64,000 bases of DNA from Synechococcus sp. LA31 (GTDB lineage: Bacteria; Cyanobacteriota; Cyanobacteriia; PCC-6307; Cyanobiaceae), in NCBI RefSeq assembly GCF_018502385.1, contig NZ_CP075523.1, forward strand, positions 310,001 to 374,000, in the 5' to 3' direction. Below, piece after piece: positions 14,956 through 22,772 of this stretch. Position 1 is the stretch's first letter; each line of letters opens with the position of its first letter. The translations under genes were made by a program, and so were the position numbers. The notes under the pieces were generated by a model. It made no database searches and had not been told where the DNA came from. It was given only the letters and a program-made list of their open reading frames with translations.

Positions 14956-16658
14956 GCAGCAGTGGCACAGCCAGCGGCGTGGCCGCAGCTCATCGCGGGT
15001 TTGCAGGGGCAGTTCGGCGTGCACCCAGCGGGCACCCCTCGGGTCGCCCGGCTGGGCTGCTCACGCCAGCGGTGTTGGAGAGCGTGCGCGAACGGGCCCA
15101 GGTCATGGATCTGTTTGGGCCCACGGAACTCAAGAAGTCCGGGCATGAGTTCCTGACCCGCTGCCCCTGGCACGACGATCGCCGCCCCTCGCTGACGGTG
15201 AGCCCCAGCCGTAATCGCATTCACTGTTTTGTGTGCGGCAAGGGCACCGATGCCATCGGCTGGCTGCAAGACCGGCAGGGGATGTCGTTTCAGGAGGCGG
15301 TGCTTGAGCTCGCTCGGCGCACCGGTGTGACTGTGGCCGAGGGAGATCCCGAGGCCCAGGAGCGCTTTGAGCAGGAGTGGCGGGAGCGTCGTCAGCTGAT
15401 GGCCAAGCGCACCGAGCAGCGCACCCAGTTCCATCAGGCGCTGGTGCAACAGCTCGAGCAGGGCGGCGATGGCGCCGACTACCTCCAGGCCCGTGGCATC
15501 AGTGCCGACACCGCTCGCGCCTGGCAGCTGGGTTTTGCCGGTGGGCGCCTTGTGATTCCCCTCAATGACGCCTCCGGCCAGACCGTGGGCTTCTGCGGCC
15601 GGGCTATCGGGAACCAGGAACCCAAGTACCGCAACAGCGCGAACGACCTTTTGTTCCAACGCAATGGAGTGGTCTTTGGCCTGGATCAGGCGGCCGAGGC
15701 CATCCGTAAGGAGGGCACAGCGCTGTTGGTGGAAGGCCCGCTGGATGTGATCCAGCTCCACCAGGCTGGGTTCACCCATGCGGTGGCCTGCCTGGGTACA
15801 AGCGTCTCGGAGTTGCAGCTGCAGCTGCTCAGGCGCCAGGGGATGAAGCACCTGGTGATCGCCCTCGATGGAGACAGCGCAGGTCAGGCCGCCACGGAAC
15901 GCCTGATTGAGCAGTTGCAGTCGCAGCTCGTGGCTGGTGGGTTGAGTGCCTCTGTGGTGCAGCTGCCCGAGGGCCAGGACGCGGACGGGCTGATTCGCAG
16001 TCAGGGGACAATGGGCCTTGAGGGCTTGATTGCCTCAGCCCGGCATTGGCTGGAGTGGCGATTGGACCGGCTTCTGGCTCCTCTGGCCGCAGACAGTGCT
16101 TCCCTATCACTGAGGACTCTCCAAGCGGTTGAACAGGCCGGTCAGGCCCTGGTGGAGCAGCTGCCCGATGGGGTGCTCCGGCGCTCGGCCGAGCAGCGGT
16201 TGGCGCAAGCACTGGCCGGTAATGGCTTGGCGAGTAGTGATGAGTTGATAGCAATTCCAGAAGCGCTCGAGGTCGGCGCAGGGAACGCGCGCCAACGTTT
16301 TGAGCGCCGTGCCCTGCGGCTCTTTGTGCATGCCCCGGAGTGCCGGGAGCTCCTGCAGTGCCTCAATCTTCAGGCCCCGACTTGTCGCGTGGCGATGGAG
16401 TGGCTGGGCAGCCTTGAGATGGTCGCGGTTGATGGCTCGATCGCCGGCTTGGCACTGGAGCTGGCGGGGCAACTCCATGGAGCTGTGGGAGCAGAGCTCA
16501 GCCAAGCTGCAGCTCCAGGGCTAGACGTGATCGCGGTGTTGCAGCGGGAGCCGCAGGCGGAATTGCAGGCGGTGTTGGATGTGCTGGAGCCCAGTCATGA
16601 CGGTGTGGTGCTCGCACCAGCCACCTCAACGGCTGACGCCTGGTTTGACGGGCTGTGA
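14952..16658 (+). CDS. DnaG-like primase
   Basis: A 568-residue protein with a CHC2 zinc finger near residues 71-95 (CPWHDD ... CFVCGKG), the DnaG N-core continuing through FAGGRLVIPLND and GRAIGNQEPKYRNS, and a TOPRIM domain at about 255-320 (LLVEGPLDVIQLHQAG; AVACLGTSVSELQ; VIALDGDSAGQ). The C-terminal ~200 residues are helical and would be the helicase-interaction part. The ATG overlapping the helicase stop was chosen over the GTG at 14946. Two domains in the usual DnaG order plus coupling to a DnaB-like gene show a self-contained replication cassette. Confidence 0.88.
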   Translation: MSSSGTASGVAAAHRGFAGAVRRAPSGHPSGRPAGLLTPAVLESVRERAQVMDLFGPTELKKSGHEFLTRCPWHDDRRPSLTVSPSRNRIHCFVCGKGTDAIGWLQDRQGMSFQEAVLELARRTGVTVAEGDPEAQERFEQEWRERRQLMAKRTEQRTQFHQALVQQLEQGGDGADYLQARGISADTARAWQLGFAGGRLVIPLNDASGQTVGFCGRAIGNQEPKYRNSANDLLFQRNGVVFGLDQAAEAIRKEGTALLVEGPLDVIQLHQAGFTHAVACLGTSVSELQLQLLRRQGMKHLVIALDGDSAGQAATERLIEQLQSQLVAGGLSASVVQLPEGQDADGLIRSQGTMGLEGLIASARHWLEWRLDRLLAPLAADSASLSLRTLQAVEQAGQALVEQLPDGVLRRSAEQRLAQALAGNGLASSDELIAIPEALEVGAGNARQRFERRALRLFVHAPECRELLQCLNLQAPTCRVAMEWLGSLEMVAVDGSIAGLALELAGQLHGAVGAELSQAAAPGLDVIAVLQREPQAELQAVLDVLEPSHDGVVLAPATSTADAWFDGL

Positions 16659-16671
16659 CGGAAGAGGCTCC

Positions 16672-16870
16672 TTGCATTCACGTTGCACCGACACCCAGTA
16701 GGTGTCCCAACCGTCGCGATCGCTCAGGGGTGTGATGTCGATCTCCACCCAGAACGGTCAGCCATTCTTTTGGTAGTTGAGCACGGTCTGGCGCACCGGC
16801 TGCCAGTGGCTCATCGCGTCTCGAAAGGTGCGCAAGTCCGCAGGATCGGTATCAGCGCCCTGGAACATTC
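16672..16870 (-). pseudogene. Degenerate PAS/LOV-domain gene fragment
   Basis: On the minus strand from 16868, one frame reads RMFQGADTDPADLRTFRDAM, then QPVRQTVLNYQKNG, a TGA stop at 16760-16758, then PFWVEIDITPLSDRDGWDTYW and VSVQREC. This is the second half of a PAS domain (FLQG / NYRKDGTPFWNELxIxPV / GVQRD pattern) with an in-frame nonsense codon. Upstream (16871-16960) the expected GxSPRMFQ lead-in is out of frame, so the gene is doubly broken. It is probably a remnant of a sensor kinase or GGDEF protein. No intact output domain is seen. Confidence 0.65.
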
Positions 16871-17116
16871 TTGGGCTGGCCCCAGGGACTGTGGGCATAA
16901 CTCACCAGGAGATCCTCATGCTCCATGGCCGGCGGTGGGGCTGTCTCCGTCATGGCGATGCCCATGTGCTGCGCCAGGGCTGATGCGTTCTGAACGGCTG
17001 GGGATGGCCGCACCCGCATCCAGGTTCTTCAGGAAAGCTTTCGCTTCCCGTAGCTGTTGGGGCTCACGCCTGAACCACAGCAATCCGTAGGGTCAAAGCC
17101 ATACCCGCTCCAGACC

Positions 17117-17335
17117 ATGACCCCCGCTCACCGTGCCGTGGCTCCGGCCGCCCTGCAGTGGCAGGACGACGGTGCGCTCATGCCTGATGAGCTGTTCCAG
17201 CTGGTGCAGCGCCTGCGCAGCGTTGAGCCTGGTCACACCAGCAATGAACTCTGGCGACTGGGCCACAAATATCCGCAGCGCTGTCACTCAACCCCAGTGG
17301 GACAGAGCCAGCTGCAGCACCACCAGGCCCATTAG
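17117..17335 (+). CDS. Possible small hypothetical protein
   Basis: A 72-residue frame whose first half looks protein-like (ALMPDELFQLVQRLRSVEPGHTSNELWRLGHKYPQR, split here as LMPDELFQLVQRL and HTSNELWRLGHKY) but whose tail is low-complexity. I do not recognise it; no ribosome site stands out. Confidence 0.3.
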   Translation: MTPAHRAVAPAALQWQDDGALMPDELFQLVQRLRSVEPGHTSNELWRLGHKYPQRCHSTPVGQSQLQHHQAH

Positions 17336-17657
17336 CGCTGAGGCCACTAGTAGAGACAGGCTTGCCGCCATGGGGGCCCTCTGGTGAGGGATCAAACCTA
17401 AAGCGAATCAGTAGGGCCAGGGTTCAGCGTTTTGACTCTTCACAGAGGTGCAGATCTTCAGCGTTTTGTAACGTCGCTGCGTTGCTTCTTGAAACGGTCA
17501 TATATTTCCCCGGCAGGTCATGATTCAGGCCCACGGGCCTTGGCAGAACATGGCGTGGATTGAGCCGCTTCGTGGTGGTCAATTCAGCGCTAACTATGCG
17601 GCAGATTGTTTTGCTGCGGCCGCTGATCGGCGCCTGTGATCCTTTGCATTCGCTTTG
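17336..17657 (+). promoter_or_regulatory. Leader/promoter region of the rod-linker gene
   Basis: No gene is seen in this 320-bp stretch. A 12-bp direct repeat, TTCAGCGTTTTG, occurs at 17423-17434 and 17457-17468 (34 bp apart), in the region where control sites for the downstream linker would lie. Transcription-factor identity is unknown; I could not fit a clean RpaB HLR1 direct repeat. Confidence 0.35.
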
Positions 17658-18626
17658 ATGACTCTGGTGCGCGCCGCTCAACTGGGCATTGATCGCTTTG
17701 CTAATGACGCCGGCAACGAGAGCTGGTCCCTGGCCTCTACAGAGGAACAAAGCACTCTGATCCGTGCTGTGTATCGGCAGGTGCTCGGCCAGCAATACCT
17801 GATGAACAGCGAGCGTCTTGTCGGCGCTGAATCCCTGTTCCGCAATGGCTACCTCAGCGTTCGCGAGCTGGTGCGCACCGTCGCCCAGAGCGCTCTGTAT
17901 CGCAGCAAGTTCTTTGAGCACAGCAATGCCTATCGCTTCATTGAGCTGAATCACAAGCATCTGCTCGGCCGCGCGCCCCATAACCGCGATGAGATGCTCC
18001 ACCACTTCACGATCCTGCAGGAGCAGGGTGTTGAGGCGGAGATCAACTCCTACATCGACAGCGCTGAGTATCAGCAGCGTTTCGGCGAGACCACGGTTCC
18101 CTATCTCCACGGCTGGGGCTACTCCAAGGGCCATGAGGGACGCCAGTTCTCCTGGCTGATGCAACTCGCCCGTGGGGCGGCTGCCTCCGTGAAGGGCTCC
18201 AGCACTGGCCACCAGTCGGCCCTGAATCGGTTCCTGCACCAGAACCGAGCCGTGGCCGTTCCCGGTGCACTGCCGGCGGTGGCGGTGGGTCATGCACCCG
18301 CCAACCTCCAGGATCAATACCGCTACATCAGCACCGACGGTCCCTTCCGCGCCCAGGTGTCTGAGGAGACCCATCTCTACGCCGGTGAGCTTGTGGGTGG
18401 TAGCCGCAACACTCCGGCCCAAACCCATCGCCAGGCGGCCCTGCTGGGCAGCTCCGGTTATCGCGGCAGCCAGGCCCGTACGGCCACGATCAGCATCAGT
18501 GGCGTCGTCAACCAGGGCTATGTGCGCAGCGGCGACTACGTGATGCGTGTGCCCCTGGCCCGCTTGAACGAGGCGCTGCAGCGCGCCACCCGTCTGGGCA
18601 CGGTCACCCAGGTCTCGGTTCACTGA
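17658..18626 (+). CDS. Phycobilisome rod linker polypeptide (CpcC-like)
   Basis: A 322-residue linker. Residues about 20-160 form a PBS linker domain: STLIRAVYRQVLGQQYLMNSE, ESLFRNGYLSVRELVRTVAQS, RFIELNHKHLLGRAP, YIDSAEYQQRFGE and VPYLHGWGY. A CpcD-like capping domain ends the protein (YVMRVPLARLNEALQRATRLG). This two-domain layout joins phycobiliprotein hexamers in phycobilisome rods. It could serve phycocyanin or phycoerythrin rods; the sequence alone does not settle which. ATG 17658 follows a TTG that extends the frame by one codon. It is a host-type gene and dates the organism as a phycobilisome-bearing cyanobacterium. Confidence 0.88.
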   Translation: MTLVRAAQLGIDRFANDAGNESWSLASTEEQSTLIRAVYRQVLGQQYLMNSERLVGAESLFRNGYLSVRELVRTVAQSALYRSKFFEHSNAYRFIELNHKHLLGRAPHNRDEMLHHFTILQEQGVEAEINSYIDSAEYQQRFGETTVPYLHGWGYSKGHEGRQFSWLMQLARGAAASVKGSSTGHQSALNRFLHQNRAVAVPGALPAVAVGHAPANLQDQYRYISTDGPFRAQVSEETHLYAGELVGGSRNTPAQTHRQAALLGSSGYRGSQARTATISISGVVNQGYVRSGDYVMRVPLARLNEALQRATRLGTVTQVSVH

Positions 18627-18708
18627 GCGCCGCAACGGCGCTGCACATGCCGGGTTGTGGAGTTCAATGAACGCCCTGACGATCTAAACTCCACCCCACG
18701 CAGGCCCC

Positions 18709-19242
18709 ATGAGTCGGCTTTCTGATGCGGAAAGCCGCTTGAACAACGCAGCTCTCTCATCCATTGCTGTGAACCACACCAGGTTGGATCCCTCAACACC
18801 GCCCGGGCTCCACATGGCGGAGCGCTTCACGGCTGAGCAACGCGCAACGGCAGAAACCATCTGGTTGCCTCTGTTGAGGCGTCTGCTGCCGGCTTTGCCT
18901 GGCCTGACGCGGCTGGAGTGCGCTCACAGCCCCAATGGACTGGTCTTAGAGAGCAGCGAGGGTTGGGTCATCACCTTGTGCTCACTGGAGGGGCAACGCC
19001 TGCCTCATGTCATCGGTGTCAGGAGGCTCGACCAGGGGGAGGAGGTCTCAGCCGTCAAAGCCTTTCTCCTTGAGGGCGGCTATGGCCTGCAGCCCAACGC
19101 TGACGCTGACCCTGTCTTGATGCGGGTGCTCCGCCAGTGCCTCAATAGCCTGTCCGCCTTTCACGTGGATAGCGATGGTGTCTCGCGGCGGGTTCGCTCG
19201 CCGCGGCTGCAGCGGGCCAACCGATCTAACCGTGCGGCTTAG
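18709..19242 (+). CDS. Conserved-looking hypothetical protein
   Basis: A 177-residue protein with no recognised domain. The likely core runs from MAERFTAEQRATAETIWLP (ATG 18814 is an alternative start) through LTRLECAHSPNGLVLESSE and LEGGYGLQPNADADPVLMR. It overlaps the 3' end of the convergent RpaB-like gene by 17 bp. The function is unknown. Confidence 0.55.
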   Translation: MSRLSDAESRLNNAALSSIAVNHTRLDPSTPPGLHMAERFTAEQRATAETIWLPLLRRLLPALPGLTRLECAHSPNGLVLESSEGWVITLCSLEGQRLPHVIGVRRLDQGEEVSAVKAFLLEGGYGLQPNADADPVLMRVLRQCLNSLSAFHVDSDGVSRRVRSPRLQRANRSNRAA

Positions 19243-20008
19243 CTGCGAGGGCTGAAGGCTTCTGCGGAGCTGATGGGTTGGCGAGGCGCTGGAACATGTA
19301 GCCCATGCCCCGGGCCGTGAGGATCAGCTCTGGATTGAGCGGATCGGGTTCCAGCTTGCCGCGTAGGCGGGAGATGTGGACATCCACCACACGGCTGTCG
19401 GAGGCGCGCTCGGGCTTGTAACCCCAGACCGCCTCCAGCATGTCGAGGCGGTTGATGGGTTCGCCGTTGCGGCTGATCAACAGCTCCAACAAGTGAAACT
19501 CCATCCCCGTCAGGCGGATGCGCTCGCCGCAGCGGAAGGCCTGCCGGCGGTTGAAATCAACGCTGAGATCACCAACCGCGGTCACATTGGAGCTGGCTGA
19601 GCCGACGCCGGATCCGCCCTGGCCCTGACTGGCCCTGCGCATCACGCATTGGATGCGTGCCTCCAGCTCCTTGGGGCTAAAGGGTTTGACCATGTAATCG
19701 TCGGCGCCCAGCTCCAGCCCAGTGATGCGATCAGCCACGTCGCCCAGTGCGGTGAGCTTGATCACCGGCACCTCCGATTGCGCTCGGATGCGCTCGAGCA
19801 CCGCAAAGCCATCGAGCTCGGGCATCATCACGTCGAGCACCACCACATCGGGTTCAACGCTGCGGAACAGCTCCAGTGCTTCTGTGCCATCCTGAGCAGC
19901 AGCCACCTGGTGGCCTTGCATCGCCAGGCGGGTTTCAAGGATGCGGCGGATGTTGACCTCATCGTCCGCGATCAGGATTTTGAGGGGTGTCTGCGCTGTG
20001 TCAGTCAT
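19226..20008 (-). CDS. OmpR-type response regulator of the RpaB/Ycf27 group
   Basis: A 260-residue regulator. The receiver has D15/D16, phosphoacceptor D59 (VVLDVMMPELDG), T86 and K108. The stretch LTALGDVADRITGLELGADDY then VKPFSPKELEARI is the hallmark of RpaB/Ycf27. The DNA-binding domain shows RIRLTGMEFHLLELLISR and VVDVHISRLRGKLE. It differs from textbook RpaB at several normally fixed places (VIKLTAL for I/VMLTAL, a Gly/Ser-rich linker), so it may be a second, diverged RpaB-like copy. RpaB controls high-light and phycobilisome genes; a rod linker lies 600 bp away. The start is at an ATG with no better upstream option. Confidence 0.82.
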   Translation of the reverse strand: MTDTAQTPLKILIADDEVNIRRILETRLAMQGHQVAAAQDGTEALELFRSVEPDVVVLDVMMPELDGFAVLERIRAQSEVPVIKLTALGDVADRITGLELGADDYMVKPFSPKELEARIQCVMRRASQGQGGSGVGSASSNVTAVGDLSVDFNRRQAFRCGERIRLTGMEFHLLELLISRNGEPINRLDMLEAVWGYKPERASDSRVVDVHISRLRGKLEPDPLNPELILTARGMGYMFQRLANPSAPQKPSALAAKPHG

Positions 20009-20031
20009 GGAGAATCTGGTTTTAACTGTGT

Positions 20032-20283
20032 TCAGCTAGCAACGGCCTGGTGGCTCTCAACATCGCGCTTGACCATGGCGTAATGCACAACAGGGTCGCG
20101 GTACTGACGGGGCAGGGTGGTGTGGAGCAACTGCAAGCGATCCCAGCAAACGGTGCGCTTGATTTTGTTTAGTGAGAGACCGTCTTGCACCAACATCCTC
20201 AGGGCTTTGCAATAGGCCGGATAACTGGCTTCCAGCTGCGCCACGGTGATCGCCGGAGCCGCGGAAGTATGAATCGCGATCAT
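20032..20283 (-). CDS. Small hypothetical protein
   Basis: An 83-residue protein (MIAIHTSAAPAITVAQLEAS, then AYCKALRMLVQDGLSLNKIKRTVCWDRLQLL). The middle resembles a helix-turn-helix-like helical pair but I assign no family. The frame continues upstream, but the ATG at 20283 begins the coherent part. It lies just upstream of, and in the same direction as, the RpaB-like gene. Confidence 0.5.
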   Translation of the reverse strand: MIAIHTSAAPAITVAQLEASYPAYCKALRMLVQDGLSLNKIKRTVCWDRLQLLHTTLPRQYRDPVVHYAMVKRDVESHQAVAS

Positions 20284-20525
20284 TAGTGGTGGGCTGGAGC
20301 CGCTGACGGGCGGATTTCGAGCGAACCTACGTGTCCTGAGACCAGCACAAAAGTCTTGACAGATTAACGAGCACATGCTGCAGCGATTGCCCTTTGTCGC
20401 TAGCGCTGCATCAGGTCAGGGCAAAGCCAGTGACAGCCAAACGCAAGGCCACACAACTGCAGTAATCTAAAGAAATCCCAAAGAAGCGGTTCGCGGTCTT
20501 TGGGCGGTGGATTTGCAGCCTTTGC

Positions 20526-20573
20526 GGCCAACAGAAAGCCCTCGGCGGGTGAACCGAGGGCTTTCTGTTGGCC
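20526..20573. terminator. Perfect 20-bp stem hairpin, likely bidirectional terminator
   Basis: GGCCAACAGAAAGCCCTCGG (20526-20545) pairs with all 20 bases of 20554-20573 across an 8-nt loop. The inner part AGAAAGCCCTCGG / CCGAGGGCTTTCT resembles an attenuator or terminator stem with internal A/T runs on both strands. No recognised gene ends beside it: the regions 20284-20525 and 20574-20855 hold nothing I can call, which raises the possibility of an unannotated small RNA ending here. Confidence 0.6.
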
Positions 20574-20855
20574 GGGCAAGGGAGATGGGCGCTCAAGCAG
20601 GTATGGCTGTCTCGTCAGCACCTGCGTGGATTGTGCGTCTGCTCTACGGCTGCGTCATCCCCGTGCAACGAATGCTCACCTTTGATCGCTGTAAGGGCTA
20701 GACGCAGCAAGCCCTTGCACTTTGGTCATCACCTGAGCCATGAGTGGGCGGTGCTCGTTCACCAGCCGGGAGAGGTCCTCACCCCCCGGCGGTCCTATGG
20801 CGCAGCACCGGGCCGCACTCCTCACACCGCGGCCCCCACATTCGCTCTGGATCTG

Positions 20856-21023
20856 ATGGCTGGGTTTTCCGTGTTCTTCTGCGATTCCCAGCGCTGCAGC
20901 ATCCAGCCGGTGCGGGCGATGGATCCGGATCACGCCATTGCCCAGGTGCGCAGCGCCACACCCGACCTGCGACGTGTGGCGGCGAGTCCTGATGAACTTC
21001 TGGAGGATGTGGATCCCGAGTGA
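20856..21023 (+). CDS. Possible 55-residue hypothetical protein
   Basis: A short frame beginning MAGFSVFFCDSQRCSIQPVR and ending LRRVAASPDELLEDVDPE, with protein-like composition and an acidic tail. There is no known domain and no strong ribosome site. It is retained as tentative because the surrounding 800 bp otherwise lack genes. Confidence 0.3.
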   Translation: MAGFSVFFCDSQRCSIQPVRAMDPDHAIAQVRSATPDLRRVAASPDELLEDVDPE

Positions 21024-21055
21024 TTGCTGTAGGAATAGACCCAGGTCCAGGCATG

Positions 21056-21080
21056 AAAAAGCCCCGCCTTGACGGGGCTT
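21056..21080 (-). terminator. Rho-independent terminator of the DUF4278 gene
   Basis: AAGCCCCG (21059-21066) and CGGGGCTT (21073-21080) form an 8-bp stem with a 6-nt loop. On the minus strand it is followed by a run of five T, 22 nt after the stop at 21103. Confidence 0.85.
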
Positions 21081-21102
21081 AATGGTCAACGGATCGGGTA
21101 GA

Positions 21103-21204
21103 TCACATCTTGTAGGCAACACCGCGGTAAAGGAGAACAGGGTGCTGTTCGGGAGCAGCTTGCTTGGTCTGCACGTACTTCTGGCCGCGATAGGTGAGGG
21201 TCAT
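21103..21204 (-). CDS. DUF4278 small protein
   Basis: A 33-residue protein: MTLTYRGQKYVQTKQA, then HPVLLYRGVAYKM. The LTYRGxxY and LxYRGVxY repeats are the signature of DUF4278, short cyanobacterial proteins of unknown function. The frame extends upstream without a family match, so the ATG at 21204 is chosen. A clear terminator follows. Confidence 0.7.
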   Translation of the reverse strand: MTLTYRGQKYVQTKQAAPEQHPVLLYRGVAYKM

Positions 21205-21411
21205 GACCTTGATCCACAGGTAAGTCCAGATCCCCGTTCCATGGCCTGGATCGAACTGCGCCCCGCGGGTGCGAGGTGAACGCTTGGTAGCGGTTGCTAC
21301 GTGCAAATCATCCGTCCGGGTGAGCAGAGCTGTGGTTCGCTGGGTTACACAGCGAGGGCACCAAGGCGCTTTGCACGCACTTCTTCATGCTGGCCTCGGC
21401 TGAGTAGAGCA

Positions 21412-21750
21412 TCAGCGCTGCTTGAGCAGCTGCCTCAGCTCGGTGTCTGAGATCGGAGCCAGATCCCAGAGTCCATTCCAGCCAGGCCTAAGCAGACCGC
21501 GCATGACCAGCGCATCAAACACCTGCTCCGCCTGTTCCGCGCTGGTGGGATCTCCCAGCCTCAGGGCAAGGGTGAGAAGCATCTCGGAAGCACTCAAGTA
21601 GACAGCCACGGGCCATAGCGCCGCTGCGCCTGTCGTAGCAACAGCAGCTGGCCCCTGGAGGACTCCATGAAGAAGTGATTCGCGCTGATTTCTGCATGCA
21701 GAACCTGCATCAAGCGATCGAGCAGGTCTGGATGCGCTGAGTGCCCTGAT
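21412..21750 (-). pseudogene. Possible broken gene in two frames
   Basis: On the minus strand one frame encodes MQVLHAEISANHFFMESSRG and RQAQRRYGPWLST (21710-21594, stop TGA), and 12 nt further another frame carries MLLTLALRLGDPTSAEQAEQ, VMRGLLRPGWNGLWDL and LRQLLKQR down to 21412. Both parts look protein-like, so a single gene split by a frameshift is plausible. No family is recognised, and it could equally be chance. Confidence 0.3.
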
Positions 21751-21821
21751 GATCAGATGAAGGTGGTAATCGCGCCACCGGGCACTCCTGATCGCCACCC
21801 GGCGGCAGGGAATTCAGGATG

Positions 21822-21888
21822 TCACACGGCGCCAGGGCTTCGCGAGCCGGTGGTCGCTGCGCGGACACCGGCCCTGGCGCTCGTGTGA
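21822..21888. repeat. Long imperfect inverted repeat
   Basis: TCACACGGCGCCAGGGC (21822-21838) pairs with GCCCTGGCGCTCGTGTGA (21871-21888) along 17 bp with one bulge; inside, CGGTG and CACCG pair again. On the plus strand it is followed by GTTATTTTCC. It lies in the 21751-22242 gap, which holds no gene I can call. It could be an RNA hairpin, a terminator or a small mobile repeat. Confidence 0.45.
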
Positions 21889-22242
21889 TCGTTATTTTCC
21901 TTGCCGCCGCCGGGATGTGTGGCGTTAGTTCATCACGCACAGCGTCCTCCCGCGGCTGCGGTGGCCCAGCGCATTGGGGCCCGTCTGAGGCACTTAGAAA
22001 CGGCAGTGATGGCTGCGTTCTGGGTGCTTGATGGATGCTCGCCTTTCAGAAGAGTTGCCCTGCTACTGATGCCCCAGGTGCCTGGATCTAGAGCCATAAA
22101 GATTCAAGAAGAGAGCCTCGCAGGCCCCGTCTCATCTGGCGCAAAGTACGCCTGTACTGATACAGTAAAAAGGTGATCAAGGGATGGTCTCCGCTGTTGC
22201 TGGAGCCCTTGAAAGAAATCCTCCTGCGCTCATTTTCTTCCC

Positions 22243-22731
22243 ATGCTTTCGCTAGCCCAGGCCGCCGCATTGGCGCCGCCTGATCCTTCCCTGTTTGCCT
22301 CGATCTTTCTGCCAGGTAGTGGCCAGCTGGTGATCGTGGCCGGTGGTGGCCGTGATCTCACCTGGCCCTCCGAATCGATCGCCACCCATCTCCTGCGCGC
22401 CACCCGTGGCCGCTTGGTGCAGGCCCTGCTCCATGGCGCTGCCCGCGGGGCTGATCAAGCCATCGCCGCCGCTGCCGATCAGCTCGGCTGGCCCCAGATC
22501 GCCTGCCCTGCTGCCTGGCAGCAGCACGGCCGCGCCGCTGGCCCGATCCGTAACCGCCAGATGCTCGAGCGCTCGTTGGATCTGGCCTCCGCTCTTCCGC
22601 TTGGCGATGGCTTGCTCGTGGTCGCTTTCCCGGGTTCCCGCGGCACCGCCTCGCTGGTGGATCAGGCCCATCGCCTCAGCCGGCGTTCGGCCATCCCCAT
22701 CGAGGTGATCCAGATCCCCCAGGAGGCGTAG
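22243..22731 (+). CDS. SLOG-fold protein (DUF2493/YspA-like)
   Basis: A 162-residue Rossmann-like protein. After a variable N-terminus it shows LVIVAGGGRDL, then LLHGAARGADQAIAAAADQL and RAAGPIRNRQMLE, ending VVAFPGSRGTASLVDQAH. The GAARGAD and PGxxGT loops are typical of DUF2493/SLOG nucleotide-ligand-binding proteins related to YspA and DprA. Such genes are common on phages and plasmids. It precedes the Gp157-like and Rad52-like genes in one direction. The ligand is unknown. Confidence 0.72.
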   Translation: MLSLAQAAALAPPDPSLFASIFLPGSGQLVIVAGGGRDLTWPSESIATHLLRATRGRLVQALLHGAARGADQAIAAAADQLGWPQIACPAAWQQHGRAAGPIRNRQMLERSLDLASALPLGDGLLVVAFPGSRGTASLVDQAHRLSRRSAIPIEVIQIPQEA

Positions 22732-22772
22732 GCCTCCCTTCTTCTCCCTCCCATTCCTCACACACCTCATCC

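Noticed and set aside
14883-15851. 322-codon minus-strand ORF
   Set aside because: It lies antisense to the primase zinc-finger and core; composition is that of a reverse-complement shadow.
4066-16658. Tycheposon or integrase-borne island
   Set aside because: No tyrosine recombinase, tRNA gene or attachment repeat is visible at either border.
17424-18635. Long minus-strand ORF of about 400 codons
   Set aside because: It is antisense to the rod-linker gene, whose domains are unmistakable, and its translation has no domain-like features; long shadow frames are common at this GC content.
22152-22165. LexA/SOS-like operator (CTGTACTGATACAG) upstream of the SLOG/Rad52 module
   Set aside because: It is a perfect 5+5 palindrome, but its spacing does not fit the enterobacterial or Bacillus SOS boxes and I could not confirm a cyanobacterial consensus.
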